DNA of 64,000 nucleotides from Longispora sp047121295 (GTDB lineage Bacteria > Actinomycetota > Actinomycetes > Mycobacteriales > Micromonosporaceae). The translations under genes and the position numbers were made by a program. Positions 31,928-41,600 of the stretch are shown here, piece after piece (the stretch's first letter is position 1; each line of letters opens with the position of its first letter). Location: NCBI RefSeq assembly GCF_047121295.1, contig NZ_CP139447.1:992001-1056000 (forward strand). Reading direction: 5' to 3'. The notes under the pieces are model-generated. The model did no database searches, was not told the DNA's origin, and was given only the letters and a program-made list of their open reading frames with translations.

Positions 31928-34492
31928 GTGACTACGAATGCCCAGGAACTGCCTGCTCAGTACCCGCCCGCCGACGTCGAGTCCCGCCGGTACGAGCAGT
32001 GGGTACAAAACGGTTACTTCCGGGCGGACGCGGCCAGTGACAAGCCGCCGTACACCATTGTGATCCCGCCGCCCAATGTCACGGGTTCCCTGCACGTCGG
32101 CCATGCCCTGGATCACACGATCCAGGACGCGCTCGTCCGCCGCCGCCGGATGCAGGGCTACGAGGCCCTCTGGCTGCCCGGCATGGACCACGCGGGCATC
32201 GCCACCCAGAACGTGGTCGAGCGCCGGCTGGCCGCCGACGGCGTGAGCCGGCACGACCTGGGCCGCGACGCCTTCCTGGAGAAGGTCTGGGAGTGGAAGA
32301 ACGAGTCGGGCGGCTCGATCCTCGGCCAGATGCGCCGGCTCGGCGACTCGGTCGACTGGTCCCGGGAGCGGTTCACGATGGACGCCGGGCTGTCCCGGGC
32401 CGTCCAGACGATCTTCAAGCGGCTGTTCGACGACGGCCTGATCTACCGCGCGAACCGGATCATCAACTGGTGTCCGCGCTGCCTGACCGCCCTGTCGGAC
32501 ATCGAGGTCGAGCACCAGGACTCCGACGGCGAGCTGGTCTACATCCGCTACAGCGACGAGATCGTGGTCGCCACCACCCGGGCCGAGACCATGCTCGGCG
32601 ACACGGCCGTGGCGGTCAACCCGAACGACGAGCGGTACGCGCACCTGGTCGGCACCGAGGTCGAGCTGCCGCTGACCGGCCGGCGGATCCCGATCGTGGC
32701 TGACGAGCACGTGGACCCGGAGTTCGGTACCGGCTGCGTGAAGGTCACCCCGGCGCACGACCCGAACGACTTCGAGATCGGCCAGCGGCACGGCCTGCCG
32801 TCGATCACCGTGATGGACGAGCGCGCGGTGATCACCGCGCACGGCCCGTTCGAGGGCCTGGACCGGTACGAGGCCCGGCCCGCCGTGGTGGCCGCGCTGC
32901 GCGCCGAGGGGCGGATCGTGCGCGAGATCCGGCCGTACAACCACTCGGTGGGGCACTGCTCGCGGTGCAAGACGACCGTGGAGCCCCGGCTGTCCCTGCA
33001 GTGGTTCGTGAACACCACCCCGCTGGCGAAGGCCGCCGGGGACGCGGTCCGCGACGGCCGGGTGAAGATCGAGCCGGTGGAGCTGGAGAAGCGCTACTTC
33101 GCCTGGGTCGACAACATGCACGACTGGTGCATCTCCCGCCAGCTGTGGTGGGGCCACCGGATCCCGGTGTTCTACGGCCCCGACGGCGAGGTGGTCTGCG
33201 TCGGCCCCGACGAGACCGCGCCCGAGGGCTACACCCAGGACAACGACGTGCTGGACACGTGGTTCTCCAGCGCGCTGTGGCCGTTCTCCACGCTGGGCTG
33301 GCCGGAGAAGACGCCGGACCTGGAGAAGTTCTATCCGACGAGCGTGCTGGTCACCGGGTACGACATCCTGTTCTTCTGGGTCGCCCGGATGATGATGTTC
33401 GGCCTGTACGCGATGGACGGCGTGGCGCCCTTCAAGACGGTCGCGCTGCACGGCATGGTCCGCGACCAGTTCGGCAAGAAGATGTCGAAGTCCTTCGGCA
33501 ACGTGGTCGACCCGCTGGACTGGATCGACCGGTACGGCGCGGACGCCACCCGGTTCACCCTGGCCCGGGGCGCGAACCCGGGCACGGACGTCGCCGTCAG
33601 CGAGGAGTGGGCCGCCGACTCGCGGAACTTCTGCAACAAGCTGTGGAACGCCACCCGGTTCGCCCTGGCCAACGGGGCCACGGTCACCGGCCCGCTGCCG
33701 CGCGAGCGCTCGACCGTCGACGCCTGGATCCTGTCCCGGCTGGCCGAGGTGACGGCCGAGGTCAACCGGCACTTCGAGAGCTACGAGTTCGCGAAGGTCT
33801 GCGACGCGCTGTACCACTTCGCGTGGGACGACGTCTGCGACTGGTACCTGGAGCTGGCCAAGCCCGTGCTGTTCGCGGGCGGCCCCGAGGCGGAGAAGAC
33901 CCAGCGGGTCCTCGGCGAGGTGCTCGACACCCTGCACCGGCTGCTGCACCCGGTCGTGCCGTTCGTGACCGAGGAGCTGTGGACGACCCTGACCGGGGCG
34001 GAGACGATCGTGACCGCCGCGTGGCCCGCGGACCGGCCGGAGCTGATCAACCCGGCGGCCGGGGCCAGCGTCGCCACCCTCCAGGAGGTCGTGACCGAGG
34101 TCCGCCGGTTCCGGGCCGACCAGGGGCTGAAGCCGAGCCAGAAGGTCGGTGCCCGGCTCACGGTGCCGGAGCACGAGGCGCTGATCCGGAATCTGGCCCG
34201 GCTCGAGGAGGCGGGCGACGGCTTCGAGGCCACGGCCACGCTGAGCCTGGCCGGCGGGATCACGGTCGAGATCGACACCCAGGGCACCATCGACGTGGTC
34301 GCCGAGCGGGCCCGGCTGGCCAAGGACCGGGCGACCGCCGAGAAGGAGCTCGCGCAGTGCCAGGGCAAGCTGGGCAACGCCGAGTTCCTGGGCAAGGCCC
34401 CTGACCAGGTCGTGGACAAGATCAAGGCGCGCCTCGCCGCCGCCGAGGCCGAGCTGGCCCGGATCGCCGCCGCACTGGAGAAGCTCGCATGA
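31928..34492 (+). CDS. valS: Valyl-tRNA synthetase
   Basis: 854-residue class Ia synthetase. HIGH-type motif PPNVTGSLHVGHA near 48-58, a CP1 editing domain (GTGCVKVTPAHDPNDFEIG), KMSKS near 518-522, an anticodon domain and a C-terminal coiled-coil (arm) domain rich in Ala, Glu and Lys. The GTG at 31928 has no Shine-Dalgarno but TAGACT ends 6 nt upstream, so the message is very probably leaderless and, unlike ileS, without a T-box. folC overlaps its stop. Confidence 0.97.
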   Translation: MTTNAQELPAQYPPADVESRRYEQWVQNGYFRADAASDKPPYTIVIPPPNVTGSLHVGHALDHTIQDALVRRRRMQGYEALWLPGMDHAGIATQNVVERRLAADGVSRHDLGRDAFLEKVWEWKNESGGSILGQMRRLGDSVDWSRERFTMDAGLSRAVQTIFKRLFDDGLIYRANRIINWCPRCLTALSDIEVEHQDSDGELVYIRYSDEIVVATTRAETMLGDTAVAVNPNDERYAHLVGTEVELPLTGRRIPIVADEHVDPEFGTGCVKVTPAHDPNDFEIGQRHGLPSITVMDERAVITAHGPFEGLDRYEARPAVVAALRAEGRIVREIRPYNHSVGHCSRCKTTVEPRLSLQWFVNTTPLAKAAGDAVRDGRVKIEPVELEKRYFAWVDNMHDWCISRQLWWGHRIPVFYGPDGEVVCVGPDETAPEGYTQDNDVLDTWFSSALWPFSTLGWPEKTPDLEKFYPTSVLVTGYDILFFWVARMMMFGLYAMDGVAPFKTVALHGMVRDQFGKKMSKSFGNVVDPLDWIDRYGADATRFTLARGANPGTDVAVSEEWAADSRNFCNKLWNATRFALANGATVTGPLPRERSTVDAWILSRLAEVTAEVNRHFESYEFAKVCDALYHFAWDDVCDWYLELAKPVLFAGGPEAEKTQRVLGEVLDTLHRLLHPVVPFVTEELWTTLTGAETIVTAAWPADRPELINPAAGASVATLQEVVTEVRRFRADQGLKPSQKVGARLTVPEHEALIRNLARLEEAGDGFEATATLSLAGGITVEIDTQGTIDVVAERARLAKDRATAEKELAQCQGKLGNAEFLGKAPDQVVDKIKARLAAAEAELARIAAALEKLA

Positions 34493-35913
34493 CCGACGCC
34501 GACGACCAGACCCGCAAGGACCTCCTCAAGGCCGGGATGGCCCTCAACGACGTGAACGCGCTCGGCGGGAGGGCCCGGCACGCCCGGTTCCAGGAGGTCG
34601 ACGCCGAGCTGCTCGCCCGGGGCTTCACCCGGATGGTCTTCGACCGGATGAAGCTCCGCGAGCTGCTCGACGCGCTGGGCAACCCGGAGAAGGCGTACCG
34701 GGCGGTGCACCTGACCGGCACGAACGGCAAGACGTCCACCGCGCGGATGGTCGAGTCGCTGCTCCGGGCGCACGGGTTGCGCACCGGGCGGTACACGAGC
34801 CCGCACCTGGAGAGCGTCACCGAGCGGATCAGCATCGACGGTGAGCCGGTGACCGAGGAGAAGTTCGTCGAGGTGTACGACGAGGTCGCCCCGCTGGCGA
34901 AGCTCATCGACTCCCGGCACGACGAGTCGATGACCTACTTCGACATGACCACGGCCCTGAGCCTGGCGGCGTTCGCGGACGCCCCGGTGGACGTGGCCGT
35001 GGTCGAGGTGGGGCTGGGCGGCGCGTCGGACTCGACCAACGTGCTCGACGCCGGGGTGTGCGTGATCACCCCGATCAGCCTGGACCACACCGAGTGGCTG
35101 GGCGACACGGTCGCCGACATCGCCTGGGAGAAGGTGGCCATCGTCCAGGACGGCGCCACCCTGGTCTGCGCCCAGCAGCCCGAGGAGGCCATGGAGGCCA
35201 TCCTGGAGCACTGCGCGGAGGTCGGCGCGACGGTCGCCCGGGAAGGGCACGAGTTCGGGGTACTGCAGCGCGGCCTCGCCGTGGGCGGCCAGCTCCTCCA
35301 GCTCCAGGGCCTCGGCGGCGTGTACGACGAGGTGTACCTGCCCCTGCACGGCGCGCACCAGGCCCAGAACGCGGCCGTCGCGCTGGCCACGGTCGAGGCG
35401 TTCCTCGGCGCGGGCAAGGACAAGGGGGCGCTCGACCCGGAGGTGGTCCGCGAGGGCTTCGCCCAGGCGACCTCGCCGGGCAGGCTGGAGAAGGTCCGGA
35501 CAGCGCCGACGATCCTGCTGGACGCCGCGCACAACCCGGCCGGCATGGCCGCGACCGCGACCGCGATCCGCGAGGAGTTCGACTTCGGCCGGCTCGTCGC
35601 CGTGTTCGCGGTACTGGCCGACAAGGACGTCGGCGGCATGCTGGAACACCTCGAACCGGTCTGCGACGCGATCGTGGTGACGGTGAACAGCTCGGAGCGG
35701 GCGATGCCGGCGGACCGGTTGGCGACGCTGGCGGAGGAGTACTTCGGCGATCAGCGGGTCAGCGTCGCGCCGACGCTGGCCGACGCCATCGAGCTGGCCA
35801 TCGCCGAGGCGGAGTCGGACGAGGGCGTGTCGCTGGGCGCGATCGGGCTGCTGGTCACCGGTTCGGTGATGACGGTGGCGGACGCGCGCAAGCTGTTGGT
35901 GCGGAAGAAGTGA
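34489..35913 (+). CDS. folC: Folylpolyglutamate synthase / dihydrofolate synthase
   Basis: 474-residue Mur-ligase-like ATPase that adds glutamate to folates. The P-loop TGTNGKTST occurs at 76-84, with downstream DMTTALSLAAFA and LLDAAHNPAG motifs of the family. ATG overlaps the valS stop (ATGA) and the next gene overlaps the folC stop, so valS-folC-DUF4233 form a tightly coupled operon, the same order as Rv2448c-Rv2447c-Rv2446c. Confidence 0.96.
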   Translation: MTDADDQTRKDLLKAGMALNDVNALGGRARHARFQEVDAELLARGFTRMVFDRMKLRELLDALGNPEKAYRAVHLTGTNGKTSTARMVESLLRAHGLRTGRYTSPHLESVTERISIDGEPVTEEKFVEVYDEVAPLAKLIDSRHDESMTYFDMTTALSLAAFADAPVDVAVVEVGLGGASDSTNVLDAGVCVITPISLDHTEWLGDTVADIAWEKVAIVQDGATLVCAQQPEEAMEAILEHCAEVGATVAREGHEFGVLQRGLAVGGQLLQLQGLGGVYDEVYLPLHGAHQAQNAAVALATVEAFLGAGKDKGALDPEVVREGFAQATSPGRLEKVRTAPTILLDAAHNPAGMAATATAIREEFDFGRLVAVFAVLADKDVGGMLEHLEPVCDAIVVTVNSSERAMPADRLATLAEEYFGDQRVSVAPTLADAIELAIAEAESDEGVSLGAIGLLVTGSVMTVADARKLLVRKK

Positions 35914-36371
35914 GTACCGGTGATGGGGGGCCGGCGGGGTCGGCTTCGAGCGGAGAGGAGCCTTTGACTCCCCTCGAACCCGACCCCGCCGGCCTGGCTG
36001 AGAGCCCCGGTGCGGGTGGGGGCGTAGAGGGGAAGCCCTCCGGGTTGCGGAATCCTGGTGGGGCCGTGCGGGGGGTCGGGGCCGGGTGTCTGGTCATTGA
36101 GGGCATCGTTTTGTTGCTGGCGATCCAGCCCATTCGGATCATGGGCGGCTCGTTGCAGGGCCTCGGGGTCTGGGCGATGGTGGCCCTGTCGGTGCTGTGC
36201 TTCCTCCTGTGTGGACTGTTGCGGCACAGGTGGGCCTGGCACGTGGGTACCGCGTTGCAGATCCTGGTGATCGCGGGCGGTTACTTCCAGTGGGGGATCG
36301 CGGCCATCGGCGTGGTCTTCCTCGCCCTGTGGCTCTATGTACTCAACGTGAAAAAGTCTGTCTTGGGTTGA
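35910..36371 (+). CDS. DUF4233 family membrane protein
   Basis: 153 residues: about 45 residues of Gly/Pro/Ser-rich cytosolic sequence, then four hydrophobic helices (from about residue 52). It corresponds by place and topology to the DUF4233 protein encoded after folC in actinobacteria (Rv2446c). GTG overlaps the folC stop. The C-terminal half contains WAWHVGTALQILVIAGG. Function unknown. Confidence 0.85.
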   Translation: MSTGDGGPAGSASSGEEPLTPLEPDPAGLAESPGAGGGVEGKPSGLRNPGGAVRGVGAGCLVIEGIVLLLAIQPIRIMGGSLQGLGVWAMVALSVLCFLLCGLLRHRWAWHVGTALQILVIAGGYFQWGIAAIGVVFLALWLYVLNVKKSVLG

Positions 36372-36372
36372 G

Positions 36373-36491
36373 TTCTTGATCTAAGGCCGGTGGCCCGCTG
36401 AGGGCGGGGCTGGCAAGCGAACGGCCGACCCGCTAGGGCAGCGCCCTGCGGGTCGGTCGTTCGCGCAGTCCAGCGTCGTCCTCAGCGGGTC
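36373..36491. repeat. Dispersed compound hairpin, copy 2
   Basis: Same frame as copy 1: TTCTTGATCTAA, outer arms CCCGCTGAGGGCG (36394-36406) and CGTCCTCAGCGGG (36477-36489, one G-U wobble). The inner hairpin has a different sequence: a 17-bp stem (36417-36433 with 36448-36464, one wobble) capped by AGGGC-AGC-GCCCT. It lies between convergent DUF4233 and ndk, starting 2 nt after one stop and ending near the other. Confidence 0.85.
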
Positions 36492-36492
36492 C

Positions 36493-36900
36493 TCACAAAC
36501 CGGGGAACCACAAGGCGATTTCGCGCTTGGCGCTGTCTTCCGAGTCGGAGGCGTGCACGAGGTTCTCCCGGTTGGACAGTGAGAGGTCGCCCCGGATCGT
36601 GCCGGGTGCCGCGACCCGGCCGTCGGTGGCGCCGGTCAGGGCGCGGACCACGCTGATCGCCTGGTCGCCGGACAGGATCAGGGCCACGAGCGGGCCGCTG
36701 GTCATGAAGTTCTTCAGCGGCGGGTAGAAGTCGCGGGTGACGTGCTCGGCGTAGTGCGCGTCGGCCAGGGCGGCGTCCATCGTGCGCAGTGTCATCGCCT
36801 CGACGGTGAGCCCCTTGCGCTCGAAGCGGCCCAGGACCTCGCCGATGAGGCCACGCTGGACGGCGTCGGGCTTGATGAGTACGAGCGTGCGCTCGGACAC
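36493..36900 (-). CDS. ndk: Nucleoside diphosphate kinase
   Basis: 135-residue canonical enzyme that transfers the gamma phosphate between nucleoside triphosphates and diphosphates. TLVLIKPDAVQRGLIG opens the protein, and the phosphorylated His116 lies in NLVHASDS. The GTG at 36900 (MSERTLVLIKPD) is preceded by AAGGAGGAG; a longer frame upstream has no family support. TACCCT at 36939-36934 is a candidate -10 box. Confidence 0.97.
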   Translation of the reverse strand: MSERTLVLIKPDAVQRGLIGEVLGRFERKGLTVEAMTLRTMDAALADAHYAEHVTRDFYPPLKNFMTSGPLVALILSGDQAISVVRALTGATDGRVAAPGTIRGDLSLSNRENLVHASDSEDSAKREIALWFPGL

Positions 36901-37025
36901 GAGCTCCTCCTTGAGTGGTTCGACGTCGAGTGCAGGGTAACCGTCTGTGATCATCGGATCGACAGCGGCCCCGATCGATCAGCTATCCGACCCGGGTCGG
37001 CCGGGGAAAGAGACCAAACATCACC

Positions 37026-37054
37026 TTCCGAAAACAGTTCATCACCCCTAGCCT
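37026..37054 (+). promoter_or_regulatory. Candidate promoter of the VOC-fusion gene
   Basis: TTCCGA and TAGCCT separated by 17 bp, in an AT-richer stretch 45 nt before the GTG start. The -35 is a weak match; the -10 fits TANNNT. Confidence 0.5.
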
Positions 37055-37099
37055 GGCAAGAAGGGCCAGCCTGTCGCCCAAACCCCCCTGGAGGCCCCA

Positions 37100-38470
37100 G
37101 TGTCGGATGGTTCCTCGCACTCCTCCCATGCGCGGAGTCTGTTCGGTCTAGTTCTGCCCCTGGCTGCCCTTTTCATCATCATTTTCAGCATCGGTACCGG
37201 CAGCGTGCTCGTCTTCTGGCTCGGCACCGCCGTGGCGGTCGGCGCCGTGGCGTACCACGGGATGAGCTCTTTCGCGCCGAACCGCCGCCGCCGGATGGTG
37301 GAGGGCAGCGCCCGGGTGATCGCGGCCAGCCCGGCCCCGCCCGGGGTGACGACGGCCCGGTGCGAGCTGCAACTGGTGGTGGAGGCCCCGGGGCTGCCGG
37401 CGACCGCGCAGACGATCCGGGACCCCGGGGTGCCGGTCGCCAAGTGGCCGGTCGTCGGTCAGCGGTTGCCGGTGAAGGTGCTGCGGGCCGATCCGCGCGA
37501 GGTGACGATCCGCTGGGACCGGGTCCGGCCGGCGTCCGCCGGCGGGGACGAGGAGTTCATGACCCGGCTGACGACCCGGGCCGAGACGGTGCGCAACGGC
37601 ACGGCCCGGCAGGACGACGAGCTGGGCTCGTACCTGGACGAGCTGTTCAGCCCGGTCGACGCCGCGCCCGAGCCGACGCCGCCGCCCACCCCGGTCGCGG
37701 TCGCGGAGCCCGCGCCCGAGGCCGAACCGGTGCGGGAGAAGGAGCCTGAGCCGCCGCAACAACCGCAACTCACGTCGCTGCCCGCGTTCGTGCTGCCCGA
37801 GTTCGAGCCGCTGGACCTGCCGGAGTTCGAGCTCGCGGACTTCGTCACCCCACCGCCGACCCTGCCGACGGTGCCCGCCCAGCCGACCGGCCCCGTGGAG
37901 CCGGCGGTGGACCCGGGGCGGGTGCCGTTGCCGCGCCGCGAGCCGAAGCCGCTGGACCACGCCCGGTGGGGCGCGAGCCTGGACGAGGAGCCCGAGCCCC
38001 GGGCCAGCCGGCTGATCGACCCGAGCCTGCTCACCGGCGGCCGGGCCAGCTACGAGGCCGACGCGGAGCTCGCCGACGAGATCCCCGACGAGGTCGTGCC
38101 GGCCTCGATCCAGGGGGTCGGGGTCAGCCTGATGGTGTCCGATCTGCCCCGTTCGTTGGAGTTCTACCGGGACACCCTGGGCTTCACGGAGCTCGACTCG
38201 GGCGGCGGCGCGGCCATTCTCGCGGCCGGCGACGCGAAGCTGCTGCTCCGCCAGCTCGACGACGCCCGGCCGGAGGGGCCCCGCCTCGCGCACGTGAACC
38301 TGGAGGTCGACGACGTCGACACGGTGTACCAGGAGCTGCGGTCGAAGGGGGTCCGGTTCCTCCAGCGGCCCCGGGCGGTGGCCTCCACGGCCCTGATGGA
38401 GCTGTGGTCGGTCTCGTTCAAGGACCCCGACGGCCATGGGCTGGCCTTAACGAGTTGGCGGTACCGGTAG
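37100..38470 (+). CDS. Membrane protein with C-terminal VOC (glyoxalase-like) domain
   Basis: 456 residues. Two hydrophobic helices at about 14-52, a small beta-rich region of the type seen in membrane proteins that regulate vesicle or stress genes (to about 160), a 170-residue Pro/Glu-rich linker, then a VOC fold from about 335 to 455 with VSLMVSDLPRSLEFYRDTLGF and KDPDGHGLAL. The VOC part may bind a metal or small ligand inside the cell. GTG with GGAGG 6 nt upstream. The stop codon TAG is reused in the TAGCAT -10 box of the ileS leader. Confidence 0.8.
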   Translation: MSDGSSHSSHARSLFGLVLPLAALFIIIFSIGTGSVLVFWLGTAVAVGAVAYHGMSSFAPNRRRRMVEGSARVIAASPAPPGVTTARCELQLVVEAPGLPATAQTIRDPGVPVAKWPVVGQRLPVKVLRADPREVTIRWDRVRPASAGGDEEFMTRLTTRAETVRNGTARQDDELGSYLDELFSPVDAAPEPTPPPTPVAVAEPAPEAEPVREKEPEPPQQPQLTSLPAFVLPEFEPLDLPEFELADFVTPPPTLPTVPAQPTGPVEPAVDPGRVPLPRREPKPLDHARWGASLDEEPEPRASRLIDPSLLTGGRASYEADAELADEIPDEVVPASIQGVGVSLMVSDLPRSLEFYRDTLGFTELDSGGGAAILAAGDAKLLLRQLDDARPEGPRLAHVNLEVDDVDTVYQELRSKGVRFLQRPRAVASTALMELWSVSFKDPDGHGLALTSWRYR

Positions 38471-38473
38471 CAT
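38468..38473 (+). promoter_or_regulatory. -10 box of the ileS T-box leader
   Basis: TAGCAT, whose first three bases are the stop codon of the preceding gene. It puts transcription start near 38480, just before the T-box. Confidence 0.6.
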
Positions 38474-38480
38474 GTGTTCA

Positions 38481-38668
38481 TAGGCTTTGACCCGGCCATC
38501 ACCGGCGAGCCTCCGGAAGAACAGGCCCCCGGGCCCCAGTAGAACCGGACGGGTCCGGCCCGTCACAGCCGAAGAACGAGCGGGCGACCCTCCGGGGCCG
38601 CCAAGCGGGGTGGTACCGCGCGGGTGACCGCGTCCTCGCATCGGAGCTATTGAGGCCCATGCGAGAGG
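38481..38668 (+). promoter_or_regulatory. ileS T-box riboswitch (translational type, short stem I)
   Basis: Stem I is reduced to GGCT...AGCC enclosing CCGG-CCATCA-CCGG with the isoleucine specifier ATC (38498-38500) in the loop. The conserved T-box AAGCGGGGTGGTACCGCG lies at 38603-38620, with TGGT (38611-38614) to pair with the uncharged tRNA CCA end. Downstream CTCGCAT (38635-38641) can pair with ATGCGAG (38659-38665), hiding the GAGAGG ribosome site. Binding of uncharged tRNA-Ile would free it. This matches actinobacterial ileS T-boxes that act on translation. Confidence 0.9.
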
Positions 38669-38677
38669 TTTGAACCG

Positions 38678-41600
38678 ATGTCGTATCCGAAAGACGGATC
38701 GTCAGTCCCCGCCAGCCCTGCCCTGCCGCAGGTCGAGGAACGTGTCCTCGACTTCTGGGGGGCCGACAAGACCTTCCAGGCGAGCATCGACGCGCGGCCG
38801 GCGAACGACGAGTTCGTCTTCTACGACGGCCCGCCCTTCGCCAACGGCCTGCCGCACTACGGCCACCTGCTGACCGGCTACGTCAAGGACGTCGTCCCGC
38901 GTTACCAGACGATGAAGGGCAAGCGGGTCGAGCGCCGGTTCGGCTGGGACTGCCACGGACTGCCCGCCGAGGTGGAGGCGGAGAAGCAGCTCGGCATCAC
39001 GACGAAGGCCGAGATCCTCGCGCTCGGCATCGACAAGTTCAACGCGGCCACGAAGGCGTCGGTGCTCAAGTACACCGGCGAGTGGGAGCGCTACGTCAAC
39101 CGGCAGGCCCGCTGGGTCGACTTCGGCAACGACTACAAGACGCTCGACCTGAACTACATGGAAAGCGTCATGTGGGCGTTCAAGACCCTGCACGACAAGG
39201 GCATGGTCTACGAGGGCTACCGGGTGCTCGCGTACTGCTGGCGGTGTGAGACCCCGCTGTCGAACACCGAGACCAAGATGGACGACACGTACCGCGACCG
39301 CACGGACCCGGCGCTGACCGTCGCGTTCACGCTGACCGCCCCGGGCCACAGCCTGGACGGCGCGAAGGTGCTGGTCTGGACGACCACGCCGTGGACCCTG
39401 CCGTCGAACCTGGCGCTGGCCGTCGGCCCGGACCTCGACTACGTGGTGGTCGAGCAGGACGGCGAGCGCTACGTCCTCGGCAAGGACCGGCTCGGCGCGT
39501 ACGCGAAGGAGCTGGCCGAGGCCGAGCCCGTCGCCGTGGTCAAGGGCCGCGACCTGGCCGGGCTGCGCTACGAGCCGATGTTCCCCTACCTCGTGGAGCA
39601 GGCCGGCCGCAACGCGTTCCAGGTGCTCGCGGCCGACTACGTCTCCGCCGAGGACGGCACGGGCGTCGTGCACCAGGCCCCGGCGTTCGGCGAGGACGAC
39701 CAGGTGGTGTGCACGGCGGCCGGCATCCCGACCGTGATGACCGTGGACGACCGGGCCAAGTTCACGGCGCTGGTCCCCGACTACCAGGGGATCCAGGTCT
39801 TCGAGGCCAACAAGTCCATCATCACGGCCCTCAAGGAGCGCGGCGTCGTGCTCCGGCACGAGAGCTACGTGCACTCCTACCCGCACTGCTGGCGGTGCGA
39901 CTCCCCGCTGGTCTACAAGGGCGTGGCCAGCTGGTTCGTGGCCGTCACCAAGGTGAAGGAGCGGATGCTCGAGCTGAACCAGGAGATCGACTGGGTGCCC
40001 GGGCACGTCAAGGACGGCCAGTTCGGCAAGTGGCTGGCCGGCGCCCGGGACTGGAACATCAACCGGACCCGGTTCTGGGGCTCGCCGATCCCGGTGTGGA
40101 AGTCGGACAACCCGGAGTACCCCCGGATCGATGTCTACGGTTCCCTGGCCGACCTCAACCGGGACTTCGACACGACGGTGACCGACCTGCACCGGCCGTT
40201 CATCGACGAGCTGACCCGGCCGAACCCGGACGACCCGACCGGTCAGTCGACCATGCGCCGGGTGCCGGACGTGCTGGACTGCTGGTTCGAGTCGGGCTCG
40301 ATGCCGTTCGCCCAGGTGCACTACCCGTTCGAGAATGCCGACTGGTTCGAGTCGCACTACCCGGGCGACTTCATCGTGGAGTACACGGCGCAGACCCGGG
40401 GCTGGTTCTACACCATGCACGTGCTGGCCACGGCGCTGTTCGACCGGCCGGCGTTCCGCACGGCGGTGGTGCACGGCACGCTGCTCGGCGACGACAACCG
40501 CAAGATGTCCAAGAGCCTGAAGAACTACCCGGACGTCTACAAGATGTTCGACCTGTACGGCTCGGACGCCATGCGGTGGTTCCTGATGTCCTCCCCGGTG
40601 CTGCGCGGCGGCGACATGGCCGTCACCGAGTCGGGGATCAGGGACTCGGTGCGCCACGTCCTGCTGCCACTGTGGAGCGTCTGGTACTTCTTCTCGCTCT
40701 ACGCCAACGCGTCGAACGTGGAGGCGGTGCCGAGGACGGATTCGGACAACCTGCTCGACCGGTATGTGCTCGCCAAGACCCGTGAGCTCGTCGCCGACAC
40801 GGGCGCGCAGCTCGACGTCAACGACATCTCCGGGGCGTGCGGCACGGTGCGGACGTTCCTCGACGCGCTGACGAACTGGTACGTGCGCCGGTCGCGCAGC
40901 CGGTTCTGGGCGGGGGAGCAGGCGGCGTTCGACACGCTGTACACGGTGCTGGAGACCCTGACCCGGGTGATGGCCCCGCTCGCGCCGTACCTGGCGGAGG
41001 AGGTCTGGAAGGGGCTCACCGGCGGCCGGTCGGTGCACCTGGCCGACTTCCCGGTGGCCGCCGACTACCCGGCCGACCACGACCTGGTCGCCGCGATGGA
41101 CGCGGTCCGCGACGTGTGCTCGGCGGCGCTGTCGGTGCGCAAGTCCACCGGCCTGCGGGTCCGGCTGCCGCTGGCCCGGCTGACGGTCGCCACCCCCGGC
41201 GCCGAGGCGCTGCGGCCGTTCGCCGACCTGATCGCCGACGAGGTCAACGTCAAGGAGGTCGTCTTCACCACCGACCTCGGCGGCTACTGCGAGCAGGTGC
41301 TCACGGTGGTCCCGAAGGCCCTCGGCCCCCGGCTGGGCAAGGACGTCCAGCGGGTGATCAAGGCCGTCAAGGCGGGGGAGTGGTCGGCCTCCGGCGAGAC
41401 CGTCACGGCCGGTGGCGTCGAGCTCCTCTCCGGGGAGTACGAGCTCAAGCTGGTCGCCGCCGACGCCGAGCACTCGGCCCCGGTCGGCGGCGGCGTGGCC
41501 CTGCTCGACGTGCGGGTCACCCCGGAGCTGGCCGCCGAGGGCGTGGCCCGCGACGTGATCCGCGCCGTCCAGCAGGCCCGCCGCGAGGCGGACCTGGAGG

